A DNA stretch of 64,000 nucleotides from Rhynchopus sp. YZ270_cl-10 (GCA_964035575.1 OZ037833.1:620001-684000), one strand, 5' to 3'; shown: positions 11,681 through 22,430, counted from the stretch's first letter. Program-made: numbers and translations. The notes: a model not told the origin generated them from the letters alone.

Positions 11681-11902
11681 AGTTGAAACGTGCTAAACTT
11701 ACTAGCTTAGCACTAAACGCATCTCAGTCAAGCTCATGCAAAGGGTGAGACGTGAGTAGTCCGCACCGTAAGAGAACGGAGGCGGTTCAACAACCGCTCG
11801 ACACATCACGCGACCTCTTTATACCCCAGCCCTTTTTTAACGGCTTGCTTTTTGAATAGCGGGGGGACCCTGAGGGCAATCATGGCTCAGTTCGACAAAC
11901 GC
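11681..11902 (+). repeat. 222-bp family-G repeat, copy 1
   Basis: Starts AGTTGAAACGTGCTAAA and ends CTCAGTTCGACAAACGC. It contains paired segments (GAGGCGGTT/AACCGCTCG) and CTTTATACCCCAGCCC. The sequence is GC-balanced and highly conserved against the copy at 24,170, unlike the flanks, so it could be a structured RNA gene or a SINE-like unit. A truncated relative is at about 693-750. Confidence 0.7.
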
Positions 11903-12199
11903 GCAATAAAAACAACAAAATCAAATAACCTGAACGGATTAAAATACAAGAGAGAAAAATATAAAAGAAGAACAACTTTTCGACTCATCCAGTTTACAAT
12001 AAGATACAGGCAGCATCAGCTGTAGTGGTATTTTGTTGTGCGAAAGGGATATTTGCTTTTTTTGAAAAACTTCGTTGTAAAGATAAAATAAAATAAACAT
12101 ATGTAGGGGGGTTGAGCACCTAGCGTAAGATGGAGTTTTGTCCATCAGTGTCGTCTCCTCCTGTTCTTTTGAATAAAAAACTATTTAAAAAAAAAAAAT

Positions 12200-12366
12200 G
12201 CCCTAAATCAAAAGGGCATTTATGTGTGATTGGCCATCACATATTTCCTTTTGCACTAAATAAATTGTAGAAAAATTCTTTTTTACAACGGCTAATGAAC
12301 ACTTCTGAAACCCCCATTAACCAAGGGGTATAACAACCGTATAATAAATTAGGCCTTTTTAGGGCA
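12200..12366. mobile_element. Possible 167-bp MITE
   Basis: Begins TGCCCTAAATCA and ends TTTTTAGGGCA inside A-runs, giving 9-10 bp inverted ends. The interior hairpin GGGCATTTATGTGTGATTGG is AT-rich. A target duplication cannot be told from the A-run. Confidence 0.45.
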
Positions 12367-12419
12367 AAAAAAAAAAATTCGAGAGTCCCTTTCTACGGGA
12401 GGCAATAGCCACCGGGTGT

Positions 12420-12570
12420 GTAACAAAACTCTAACTTTTCTCTAACTTTTCGCTAACAATCCAATTGTTACAGTATTGTTAAATTGTTAGAGTCTATTGT
12501 TAAAGGTTAAAATTTGAAAACTCTAACTTTTCGCTAATAATTAGATTATTATTAATTCTAACAATCTAAC
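12420..12570. repeat. Short-period degenerate repeats of CTCTAACTTTTCGCTAA
   Basis: Three direct copies of a 17-base motif with TTGTTAGAG/CTCTAACAA in both orientations over about 150 bp. No gene is seen. It could be a decayed element end. Confidence 0.5.
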
Positions 12571-13190
12571 CAGACCGACAACTAGAGTATATTTACAAAA
12601 ATAAAAGAAACAAAGAAACAAAGGAGAAGACAATTTTTTACAAGGTGAAGCGAAGCTTCACAGTACTTAGTAGGGGACCTTGGAAAAACAAATGTACAGG
12701 GGAAAACAACGTTGTGGTTCGGAGTAAACGATATCTAAACTATCAAAAGAGAAGGTAAATATGGTTTGGAAAGATCAGCATTTTGTGGGAAAACCCAACA
12801 AATGAAAAACAACACAAAGAAAGTGTGGTAAAGACGGTTCTGATCGACCAGTACAACAGCAACAACAACAACAACAACAACAACAAAAAGAAAAGAAAAA
12901 TGAAACATTCGGAGTGAAGGTGTGGAGTACCCCAGTGCGAAGTCCTGCACAGAGGGGTCCAAAATGAGGGGGAAAAAAGAAGAAAAACAAAGGTGTACCA
13001 AAAGGCTTTGCTTTTGTACAGTAACAGGTGAATGGGGTTTTTATGGATCGGGGTCAATGAGGGGGGTGAACATTTGAATCTTGAAACGTTTGAAAAATTG
13101 ACAAAAATAAAAAATAAAAAAAATCTCAATTCCGGATGTTTGAGGTTTTGTTGGTGAGGAAGATTCAAATAAAGTTCTGCGTTTTTTTTT

Positions 13191-13252
13191 ATAAGTTTTT
13201 GGAGTAGTGTAGTTGCCTCTGGTTGTGTTGCCACAGTTGTGCAATCTCCACT
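13191..13252 (+). repeat. Family-B hairpin cassette
   Basis: Variant with ATAAGTTTTTGGAG at its start; first of three B copies within 660 bp. Confidence 0.7.
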
Positions 13253-13497
13253 TTTTTGTTTTGGTGCAGTTTTTTTTAACCACGCCACAAAACAAAAAAA
13301 ATGCTTCAAACATTAATAAAATTCCTTACCTCCAGATTTCAGACGGTGAACAGCTTCTCGTTGCGCGGTTTTTGTTTTTGCTTTTGTTTTTGCTGTCGGA
13401 ATAAATCGACACATTGCCCACCAAAAGAGGTGGGTTCTTGTGTACTGAATGTTACCTAACCATCTAGGGTACTCAGATTCATTTTTTTTTTTTTTTT

Positions 13498-13560
13498 GCT
13501 AAATTGTTGGAGTAGTGTAGTTGCCTCAGTTGTGTTGCCACAGTTTGTGCAATCGCTACT
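13498..13560 (+). repeat. Family-B hairpin cassette
   Basis: Ends AATCGCTACT instead of AATCTCCACT, like the copy at 53,449. Confidence 0.7.
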
Positions 13561-13791
13561 GTCAAAAAAAAATTTTTTTTTTTTTGCTTTCATTTAATTT
13601 GACGTACAACGCCATCACACCGAAAGACTAGAGCCGGGAACGAAATGAAAGTTTTGTTTTGTTTTTTTGTTTTAACGTACGCAACCAACCCTCTTTGCTG
13701 GGGTTGGGAAATAAAAAAAAATAAAGGGGACAACAGATCGTGCGCATATTTCTCGTTTGTACACACCGAATTCAGCTTGCTTTTTTTTAAA

Positions 13792-13849
13792 ATAAATTTG
13801 TTGGAGTAGTTGCCTCTGGTTGTGTTGCCACAGTTGTGCAATCTCCACT
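13792..13849 (+). repeat. Family-B hairpin cassette
   Basis: Lacks the GTGTAG segment (GGAGTAGTTGCC); otherwise full. Confidence 0.65.
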
Positions 13850-14768
13850 TTTTGAATAGCTCACAATAACGTCATTTGCTATAACGCCGGATGTTTGAAA
13901 AATAAAAAAAAGTAAAAGTAGTCAGTCATGTTATGGGAAGAGTGAAGAAAAGGGTAAATACAGTAAGGGTACGATGCACTCAAATCCCTCAATAGTGTGA
14001 CAAGAATTTGAATGAGTATTGATGAAGTTACCTTTGCTTTTTTTGTGTCATAAAAGACACTGGTGGGAGGGGATGGGTAGTTGAATGGGATTTTTTTGTG
14101 AAGGTTTTTTGTTTTTTTATAAATTTTTTGTTATTCAGTGGGTGTTTAGTTTTCTGTGCCGCCATTCTGACCGTCTTCACTTTTTCTTGAAAATTTGCTT
14201 TTTTTTAGTCTTTTATTTCTACTATTTTTCATGTAAATGTCGGTAATGTATCAGGGAATTATGGAACGAGAGGGAAAACAGCGAACTAAAACTGGGAGAG
14301 GGGGTGAAATATTTTTAAAAAAAATGAATTTCTGGTGGTTTTGGGGCGGAAGCACACTGCCCCTCAGCGGAGTGTGGATGGGGGACGGGAGAAGAGGACA
14401 CACGCATTTCCCTCGCAACGGTCACCATATGGCACATCGCTTCTGTGTGGTATGTGGTTCACGGCACACAATAGACAATGTTCCGCGCAGGTGTTAACTC
14501 TGATTTTCAAAACACGGGTATCAAATAATCTGAACGTTGGCTTTTTTATCATCGGCTTTTCTCATCAGCACTATTGTGCCAGGAAGAGAAAAAAAAACAC
14601 ACTCGTAAAAAATTCTGCACCAATCACTCACAAATGAGGAACCACGTTTTTTCAATGGCTCACTCGAAATACAACAGCCCGCTCGGCTGTACCTTTAAAA
14701 AAATATTGCTGGAATAATGTAGTTTGCCACCTGAACAACTGATCCGCTTTTCCCTTGTGGAAAAAAAA

Positions 14769-14811
14769 GTGAGGTTGATAGGTGTCAACGCCCCCTGGGA
14801 CGCAGGCACTG
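14769..14811 (+). repeat. Family-D hairpin cassette
   Basis: GTTGATAGGTGTCAACGCCC then TGGGACGCAGGCACTG. Confidence 0.65.
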
Positions 14812-16534
14812 TGGGGAGGGGGGAGGGAAAAAGGGAAAAGAAAGATCTTGAGAACAATTTATAAGATGAACCTAAGCCTCGTGCTTAGTCCAGGGTCCTC
14901 AAGGGGGTGCAAAAAAAAATTTTTGCACCCAAAAAAAAAAAAAAGAAAAATCGGGGGGGTGCAAAAAATATTTTTGCACCCCCCCAGGGTGTTTCCTAAT
15001 TTTGGAAATTTTCCGGAAAATTCCGACATCCGGAAGCAAATTTTTTCCCTGGAAAAAACGTGGGTTTTCAGCCCCAAAACATGCCGCAATTGGCATTTCC
15101 GGAATCCGTCCGCGCTGTGGTGGGGTCAATTTGCCGAAATGGCCAAGTTATTGGTGTTGGTCAAAATGAGTGTAAGGTAAAGGGGACCAGGTAAATCCCA
15201 CAACCCAGATTTTCTCTCCCTGATCCTGAAAACATGAAAATGCCCGAAAACACCGGCATTTGCATTTCCGGAATCCGCCCGTTCTGTGGTGGGGTCAATT
15301 TGACGAAATGGACAAGTTCTTGGTTTTGGTCAAAACCCGTCAGTGTAAGGTAAAGGAGGCAAGTGTTTGCCTGTAGAAACTGGTAGGAACAGGCAGCGCC
15401 GCAGGCGCACGGTACCCAACATCGGTAAAAATAAAAATTCCCGAAAACCGTTTTATTTGAATGATTGGAGCGATCCAGAACAGCGAACATACTTTTTTCG
15501 GGAAAATACCAAAAAATAAGCACTTTAAACACGGGTTGCCTACGATCGTAGTACGATCTCTTACGATCGCAGCTCTTTTTTGATCGCACTACGATCGTAC
15601 TACGATCAAAGTACGATCGTAGTACGATCGTACTTACGATCGTATTATGATCGTACGATCGTACTACGATCGTAACGATCGTAGTACGATCGTAATGATC
15701 GTAGTACGATCGTAGTACGATCGTACGATCTTCCTTCTAAGGTGCTCGCTCTCCATACCTAGACCCTCGAATTTTTTTTTTTGCCCCTATATTGGGCTAA
15801 TTTCGACGATTTGAGGCCATTAAAAGCAAAATTTGGCACTTTTGAGCATCTAGGGGGGTCTAAAACGCGGTTCCGCGAACCCAAAATTTCGTGATTTTTA
15901 CCAAAAACAAGTCGATTTTTGAAAAAATCTCAAAAAAAAAAATCCCAATTTTTTTTTTTCACAAGTGTTTTTGAGGCCTGCTCACTACACCCTAGGTACC
16001 CTTCTGGGACCAAAAAGTCAAAAAAAGCAAGAATTGGGCTGTTTTGAGCATCTAGAGTTAATTCCCCAGTCATTTTCTGTACCACCAGTGCATTTTGTAT
16101 GGGCCAGCGCCTTGTCAAAAAATCAAAAAATCTCAAAAAAAAAATTTTTTTTTTCGGGAAAATTTCGACCCCTGAGTTGGGTTTTTGGGCACCAAAAAGT
16201 GCAAAAAAACGCAAAAATCGGGTGTTTTGACGATCTGGGGGTAACTATATGCACTACTACAGGGGCCCACAATATCGACTTTTCCTTAGCAAATTCCTTG
16301 GAGTATTGCATGCCTTGAAGTGTTGCATTTTGTCCCCACTGAGTGTGCACTCAGAAAACACTCATCAATAAAACGACCTTTCTGTTCGGTAAAAAATAGT
16401 TATTTTCTATTGTAGTAGTGGGTTTGTCGTGCAGTGATGTTCTTTGTACCTGGAGAGTGGGCCGAGTGCAAGGTATGTTTTTAACCCCCCGGTTTTCTCC
16501 CTTTTCGACATGTCCGCTATTTTTTTTTTTTTTT

Positions 16535-16583
16535 GAAAACTTGGTTGTATTAGTGTAGCCACCCTAGAGTGTGCTCCACTATA
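16535..16583 (+). repeat. Family-A hairpin cassette
   Basis: Perfect consensus; lies inside a transposon, just beyond the stop of the basic-protein ORF, in the position of its 3' end. Confidence 0.75.
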
Positions 16584-16593
16584 CTAAACATTT

Positions 16594-17151
16594 TTATGTC
16601 ACCGCAGACGAGCGCGATGATCTCTCTTGTGTGGCAGATGTCACACTGATGTCGCTGATACTACTACCCACCGGGCCATCATCAGATGGGGGTGGCGGGG
16701 CGGAGGGGGGGGCATTGATGACGGATTTCTTCCGTTTTTTGGCAGTTTTGTCGCATGCTCTGGGGGAAGACGAGCGTTTTCTTTTTGAAGAACGTGTTGA
16801 TGGATTCTGTTTACGGGAGGGGGGAGAAACAGAACGCTTTAGTTTTAAAATACGGTTGGGCTCAGGGTCACCCTCAGCAGGCGGCACGTCATTCGCGGCA
16901 GGCCGATCTCCCGCTGCGAGGACGTCGTCGATCATGTCACCCTCCGATGTGCCAGCAGAGGAGGTTGGAGGTGAAGACCACCTAGATGCTCTAGCTGATA
17001 TGCTAGGGCCGTAGGCATCGAGTGGTGCAGTTCCCCATGCCGCGTCAGCGAGCCATCGGACGGACCTTGACAGCTGTGACCTGATAACAGCGATGCTATC
17101 GACACCTAGACGGGCACGTTTTTTTTTTTTTTTTGTCAACAAAAATGTCAC
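16594..17151 (-). CDS. Basic, nuclear-type disordered protein ORF carried inside a transposon
   Basis: A 185-codon GC-rich frame lying in the copy-specific middle of the transposon at 15,530-18,501. After a poly-Lys start encoded by an A-run it reads GVDSIAVIRSQLSRSVRWLA, then a Pro/Ser/Asp-rich region, then two bipartite nuclear-signal-like clusters (SSKRKRSSSPR and KTAKKRKKS) and a Ser-rich end. The true start may be an exon joined at CCGTCTAG just inside the frame. A TATATAA-like motif lies about 190 bp upstream at about 17,337. A hairpin cassette follows the stop within 15 bp. The other copy of the element (56,439-59,453) lacks this ORF, so it is likely captured cargo and not the mobility gene. 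Confidence 0.42.
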   Translation of the reverse strand: MTFLLTKKKKKRARLGVDSIAVIRSQLSRSVRWLADAAWGTAPLDAYGPSISARASRWSSPPTSSAGTSEGDMIDDVLAAGDRPAANDVPPAEGDPEPNRILKLKRSVSPPSRKQNPSTRSSKRKRSSSPRACDKTAKKRKKSVINAPPSAPPPPSDDGPVGSSISDISVTSATQERSSRSSAVT

Positions 17152-19608
17152 TTTTACGTGGGGTACGGGGCGGCTTCTTGTTTGTTTGTTTTTTTGTTGT
17201 AGTCTCTACTTTTACATTCAATTTCTCTTATCAGGTACCCGAACCGACGACCCTTCATCGTGACAGCGAAGCAGTGCCCACGGAAGAGCTGGTGCAATTA
17301 TTTCAAAACCAGGTGGCGATCGTAAAAGTCGGGTTTATATACCAACTTTTCCATTAACCCACCCCAGACCACCCTAATTATTATGAAACTCTTAGTCAGT
17401 CACTGCTATAGCCATTTAACCCAGGGAGCATAGCTAGTGCAAGAAATTCGACTTCGGGATCCGGAAAGTCTGTCCTCTGCTTGCGGAGGACTAGACACAA
17501 GAAAATATTGCGTTCCCCCAGAATACTAATTTTTGTCACAGTAATTTTTGCCCAGGGCATGCTCTTGAAGCATGGCGGCTTGGTGTGAGAAGGGGCAGTG
17601 TGTTGTTTTGTTCTAGATTTCAACGGTTGTTAGAACGAGTCAAGTGGATGCTTATCTAAACACTGACTTTAGTACAGACCCGAGAGATCACACATGACTT
17701 TGAGGAAAGAACAAAGCAATGCATCTGTACCCGCACGCCAGGTTGTAGTTACTTCAGAATTTTCTTGAGTTTGCATGAACGAGGAGGGGGTGATTCATTC
17801 TTCGGGAACGCTTAGTATACCATGGAATGATCATCTCAAAAAAACAGTGGGGGCTGAATTCATATCCCTTAGAATTGCGAATTCAGCCTTTGCAGAAGGT
17901 ACGTCTTACTTGTACTTGTACTTGTATGCCGTGTCACCCTTCTCAACCTTACCGGTTCACAGCTCGCAAGAGCAATGTAACCCTTCTCGCTATTGCAAAC
18001 TTAAGAATTTTCTGCTGTAACTTACCAAAATCGATTTTCTTTCACCCCAAACACCCGCAACACCCCACCTGCTACTTCGGTAGCCTGTGTTGTTGGGAGT
18101 TGGTTCTCATGTTGATCCCCAGTGACTGTCTAGCACTGCTTCTTCTGAGCCCAACGTTGTTTGGCCTGTCGACGTAATAAATACGAAGACAGGGCGGCGG
18201 TGCCAACAATTTTCCAATGATGTAACGTTTTATCTGATTGATTATCGTTTGATATACCTTGTGTGTGCTTCATGCACACCATGCAAGGAATATCGAACGG
18301 TATTTCAAGCGATATTCGTTATTTCGTTTGGCAAACGTACTACGATCGTACTACGATCGTAATGATCGTACTACGATCGTACTACGATCGTTTACGATCG
18401 TAGTACGATCGTAGTTGATCGTAGTACGATATTTTACGATCGTTACGATCGTTTTTTGGTACGATCGTAAACGATCGTACTACGATCGTAGGCAACCCGT
18501 GTTTAAATACGTCCCTAATTTTTTCCCGCAAATTTTTTCCCTGGCCAATTTTTTCCAAAAACCCGGAAGCGGAAGCAAATTAGGAAACACCCTGCACCCC
18601 CCCCCAAAAAAAAAAAAAAGTTTTTTTGGGGCGAAATTTTTTTTTTTGAGCGGGTATTTCAGGCTCCAGCAGGGATTCTCTGGCTTTTCGTCAGCACCAC
18701 AACGGACACAGCCAAGCACTCGGTGGCTGTCACACTCACAATGTGTGAAAGTGGTGCCAGGGATGCTCCCTGCGATTGTCGCCACCTTTAGCAGTTCCAG
18801 GAAAGCAAGCGAAGTGATTATGTGGAAGTGTATTTCGTTTTATGCATGGGTACTGAGTGTAATTTTCCGCTCGCTGCGCTCGCGGAGGTACACCTTAAAT
18901 TTTTTTCCCGCTCGCTTCGCTCGCGGAAAGCCCCAATGTGAAATAAAAAAAAACGGGCGCGGAAAATTTTTTTGAGCCTCCCACGATTTCACAAAAACCC
19001 CAAAAAAAATAGCGTCAGGCCCTGGTTTCCCCATTTTCCCGTGAATTTTCACACCTCTTCCAACTTTGTCAGGGAGGAGCGCGCGCGACGACCGCTTGTG
19101 TGGGGAGAAAGCTCGGAATAGACTTTTCTGAAGGGTTTTGTACAGAAAAATTTTTGCACCCCTAAAATTCCCAGAGGGGGGTGCAGGCTGAGGACCCTGG
19201 CTTAGTCACCTTTTAAAAAAAAAATAGGGGGGGTCTCAGGAGCTGCGGGGAGGTGAGAGGCAAATATGAAGAGGGGGTTTTTGAAAAATGTTGTTTTGTT
19301 TGTTTTGAAAGTGCTTTGTGCTCTGTTTATTTTTGATTTGATTAGTTGTGTCGTAGACAGTGCAGTCAGAGAGGAAGAAGGGCGCGTTACTTTGTATGAG
19401 ATGGCGACTTATCCTCTTTCTCACTGTAAAATGTCCTTGTTTTGTTTGATTTTTTTTTTTTTTAATGTGGGAAGGTAAGAGGCAAAGATGAAGGGTACAT
19501 TGATCAAATACACAATGCTTTCAATTCGTTGAAAGGAAAAGCACGAGAGAGTGCGTACTACGTACTTTCCATTCTGTAAATCAAATGCGGGGAGAGGGGG
19601 TAGAAAAT

Positions 19609-19641
19609 AAAGATGCACCTAAGCCTCGTGCTTGGTCACCT
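19609..19641 (+). repeat. Family-C hairpin cassette
   Basis: AAGATGCACCTAAGCC then CGTGCTTGGTCACC. Confidence 0.7.
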
Positions 19642-19918
19642 CACAATCGTGTTATGGAACAGCATTTGATTTCAAACTTTTTTAGTAAAAAAACACCCCA
19701 TTTGTAGTGTATGAATGAGTGAAATTCATATCCTTTCAGGAGAGCAAAGGAAAGAAGGCATAAGGAAAGGTTTGCGAAAGATGAACATAAGCCTTTTCGG
19801 TATTGTCACTTTTTTGGTGGAAGTTGGCGTGGAAAAAAAAAAAACAGAAAAAGTTGTTGCTACTATCTATACTGCGGAATAGAAGGTATAATCAACAGAA
19901 AAGAGTAACAGAAAAAGT

Positions 19919-19957
19919 TTATAAGATGATCCTAAGTATCATGTGCTTAGTCACCTT
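19919..19957 (+). repeat. Family-C hairpin cassette
   Basis: Loop variant TATCATGT; otherwise consensus. Confidence 0.7.
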
Positions 19958-20246
19958 GATTGACAAAATGAAAAAAAAACTTTTAAAAATGTGTAGTGTT
20001 TGCAGGAAAGTGAAAGAAAAAGGAAAGGGCAGAGTAGGTGGGTGCACTGTGTGTTCCTACACAGTCTAACAGAAGAAAAAAAAATGGAACAACTTTTGAA
20101 AAACTCATTTTCAACGAGGTCAACAGGGAAAGCGAAGGACAACACTAAAGAACAACAGAACACGGTCTCATTTCAAGGTACATTGTGAACAAGAACTGTC
20201 TTCTTTTTTTGGTTGTGTTTTTTGAAAGAAAAAAAAATTGAGTCTA

Positions 20247-20415
20247 TTCCTTTTCTAGGGAACTGAGCATGCACGGTCCTGGAGGCTTCAAGAAAATGGA
20301 GTCAGCGGGGCTTAATAGGAAGTTGCGCTTTCCTAAACGTACACACAACTGGAAAAAAAGGGGGGAGGTGTCGTCACTCACCTATATCATTGAAATACCA
20401 TTGCTTACCAATGGT
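20247..20415 (+). repeat. Family-J repeat, copy 3
   Basis: Same core and the same trailing TTGAAATACCATTGC...AATGGTA hairpin as copy 2, here shortened. Confidence 0.7.
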
Positions 20416-21035
20416 ACACTCTAATACGTTTGCCCCGGTTGCTTTTTTTTAAATAATCGCCACACCTTTTTTTGCAACAGAATCATCCTTTTTGTACGTT
20501 CACATGGGGATTCCTTGAGTTGATGGCAAATGTTTGTATCACGGCGAAACTAAAACTGTGAGAGGCACAAGGTACCCCATATTACGCGGAGATTAAAACC
20601 CGATATATTTTTTTTATCCTGAAAATCTCCCCCTTTTTTATTTTGATTTCTTCACAATTATATTATACGACAATGGAGGTGTTTTGTTGAGAAGGGGTGA
20701 GGGGGGGTGTTTCTTTTCAGTAAATAGATCAAGTACACTCTAAAAAAAAAAAAACACTTTGAAGTTGGGGTGTGGGTGATGGTAATGGCGGGTGGAGTAG
20801 TCTGGGTGAATGGAGTGGAGCATAAAGGAAAGAGAAGAAGGGAACAACATGGAGAGGGGGGTAAGGTAAAAGGGCGGGTACAAAAAAAAAAAAAAAGTAG
20901 AGTTGAAATACAAAGCCCTCTCGTGCACGGTGTACCTCAAAAAAGGGGGTTGAAGTTGATTAGTGCAAGCGCCTATGGGAAGTGCAGGAACAAAAGGGAA
21001 AAAAAAAAGGAAGAAAAGGAAAAAAAAAAAATCTT

Positions 21036-21069
21036 ATATGAATGTGCCTCTCTGTGCGCACACATCTCT
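21036..21069 (+). repeat. Family-E hairpin cassette
   Basis: ATATGAATGTGCCTCTCTGT then GCGCACACATCTCT; A-run on the left. Confidence 0.68.
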
Positions 21070-21210
21070 GGTAGAAACGTTGGGAGATGCATTGGTAAGA
21101 TCATCTCAATGGGGGATGGGAGGCATGGGGTAGTCGGGGGTGGTTCCGGTGCTGACCGAACCCCCCCGATTACAAAATGGAAAGTGTTTAGAGGGGCAAT
21201 TTATCTTCAC

Positions 21211-21266
21211 GTGTAGTGTAGTTGTTGCCTCTTTTTATGTTACCACAGAGTGCACGCGTCTCCACT
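21211..21266 (+). repeat. Family-B cassette, diverged
   Basis: GTGTAGTGTAGTTGTTGCC, then TTACCACAGAGTGCACG and TCTCCACT; the left end is lost. Confidence 0.5.
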
Positions 21267-21465
21267 TTTTTTTTCCTTTTCCCTTTTTTTTGTTTTGTTG
21301 TGTCGACAATCGCCTGCTAGTACTCAATTATCGCCCGAAGGCTATTGTACTTAAAAGATATAGACGCACGTCGTCCTCAACTCTGGAAAGTAGCTTTTAT
21401 TTTGTTGTTTTATGCATTCGAGTGCTGTGATATGCACAAAAGTTGCATTTTTTTTTTATATTTTT

Positions 21466-22417
21466 GGGAAAACCTTTATTCGGCTCACAAAAAGTAATTT
21501 TTCCATCATTCGGCTCACAAAAAAAAATTAATCCATCATTCTATCAAAGTTACTATAATTTTTCCTTCATTCGGCTCACAAAAGTTAATTTTTCCACCAT
21601 TCTATCAATATTTTGCCAATTTTTCCATCATTCTATCAAAGTTTATTTTTCACTTTTTCGAAGAAATTTTTACCTTCGCGAAAAAAATTTGGGTGGGATT
21701 TTTTGCCCGTTTTTATAGGTTGTGGGAGGGAAAAATCCGTAGGTGACTCGCGCGAAGGTCACGCATGTCAGCAATCACACTATGTGCACCATAGTTTGAT
21801 ACACTTCTCACGTTATCGCAGGTCGGGAGGCGACAGCGTCGACGATTCCTGTGTTGGCAACAGGGCTGTTGACATCGTCAGAGGTACAGGTGTGCTCGGG
21901 GTCGTGCTGGGTGATGCGACAACCATCACCGTCGTTCACCGCACACACCCTCCATGCACACAAGGGTCATTCGGGTGCCTGTGCGGTTCGAGATGCGGAA
22001 GGAAAAATGTGGAGGATGAAGGAGGGCCTGCCACGTTACCGTCTCCTTCAGGTCATCCAAGCTGTCAAACTCGGCACCAGTGACCACTTGTCTTTGCATG
22101 TTTAGCAAACAGTGTGTAATTTGTGACCCTGGAAATATAAATTTTTCGAAAAATGCAAAAAATTGCCCCGTTTTTCCTCAAAAAATCCCACCCAATTTTT
22201 TTTCCAAACGTAAAAATTTCTTCGAAAAAGTGAAAAATAAACTTTGATAGAATGATGGAAAAATTGGCAAAATATTGATAGAATGGTGGGAAAATTAACT
22301 TTTGTGAGCCGAATGAAGGAAAAATTATAGTAACTTTGATAGAATGATGGATTAATTTTTTTTTGTGAGCTGAATGATGGAAAAATTACTTTTTGTGAGC
22401 CGAATAAAGGTTTTCCC
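21466..22417. mobile_element. Mutator-like foldback element, 952 bp
   Basis: Terminal inverted repeats of about 250 bp (21,466-21,715 and 22,165-22,417) begin GGGAAAACCTTTATTCGGCT and contain repeated ATTCGGCTCACAAAA and CATTCTATCAA motifs. The flanking 9-bp duplication is TATATTTTT (21,457-21,465 and 22,418-22,426). Long repeats plus a 9-bp duplication match MULEs. The interior of about 440 bp is GC-richer, with an open plus-strand frame (ends ...YRLLQVIQAVKLGTSDHLSL) that I do not recognise and that may be captured host sequence. The right flank is a family-A cassette. Confidence 0.85.
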
Positions 22418-22430
22418 TATATTTTTTTTT

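Larger units (their letters stand above)
9856..14858. other. Gene-free repeat field
   Basis: Apart from the families listed (J, G, three B copies, E and D) it has a (CAA)n run at about 12,852-12,886 and AC repeats at 11,092-11,116. No frame here shows the GC-rich coding composition of the real genes. Confidence 0.5.
15530..18501. mobile_element. CGATCG-array transposon, copy 1 (nested)
   Basis: Ends are CACGGGTTGCCTACGATCG and its complement, with a 6-bp duplication TTTAAA (15,524-15,529 and 18,502-18,507). Each end carries about 160-190 bp of overlapping TACGATCGTAGTACGATCGT units. Next to the left array, 15,772-16,250 holds three degenerate tandem repeats of about 170-200 bp (each with CAAAAATC-rich cores and a GAGCATCTAG-like motif). 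The middle (about 16,315-17,395) differs completely from copy 2 and carries the basic-protein ORF. 17,396-18,330 matches copy 2 in complement and includes the scrap AQRCLACRR. Confidence 0.9.
14890..19200. mobile_element. 4.3-kb CCAGGGTCCTCA-ended transposon, host of a nested element
   Basis: Ends are CCAGGGTCCTCA (14,890) and TGAGGACCCTGG (19,200), followed inward by GTGCAAAAATT/AATTTTTGCAC palindromes. The 6-bp duplication CTTAGT lies at 14,884-14,889 and 19,201-19,206. The target was the right arm of a family-C hairpin cassette, which is restored to AAGCCTCGTGCTTAGTCACC when the element is removed. A CGGAATCCGTCCGC...GTGGTGGGG motif occurs twice at 15,095-15,335. A minus-strand frame at 18,650-18,785 encodes a Cys/His-rich scrap (GTTFTHCECDSHRVLGCVRC). 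The segment 15,530-18,501 is a second, nested element. Excluding it, the element is about 1.34 kb and non-autonomous. Confidence 0.88.
14859..19211 (+). repeat. Family-C hairpin cassette split by the 4.3-kb transposon
   Basis: The left part ATAAGATGAACCTAAGCC...GCTTAGT is at 14,859-14,889; the remainder CACCTTT is at 19,207-19,211 after the duplicated CTTAGT. The family consensus is TTTATAAGATGACCCTAAGC, CTCTCGT, GCTTAGTCACCTTGAT, a hairpin pairing CTAAGC with GCTTAG. Copies sit between A-runs. Confidence 0.75.

Noticed and set aside
12743-13309. A 188-codon minus-strand frame rich in Leu and Phe
   Set aside because: Created by a (CAA)n run and T-rich DNA, and it overlaps a family-B cassette.
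14859-14889. Family-C cassette as a spliced-leader RNA gene
   Set aside because: It is only about 45 bases, has no following donor site and Sm-like site in consistent positions, and copies diverge in the part that would be the leader.
15540-15735. CRISPR-like array from the regular TACGATCG units
   Set aside because: There are no unique spacers, the units overlap and are palindromic, and the array is a transposon end in a eukaryotic genome.
15965-16318. A 117-codon frame with a homologous frame at 58,713-59,102
   Set aside because: Both lie in the degenerate tandem repeats of the CGATCG-array element; the peptide is repetitive and Lys/Phe-rich from A/T runs, with no domain.
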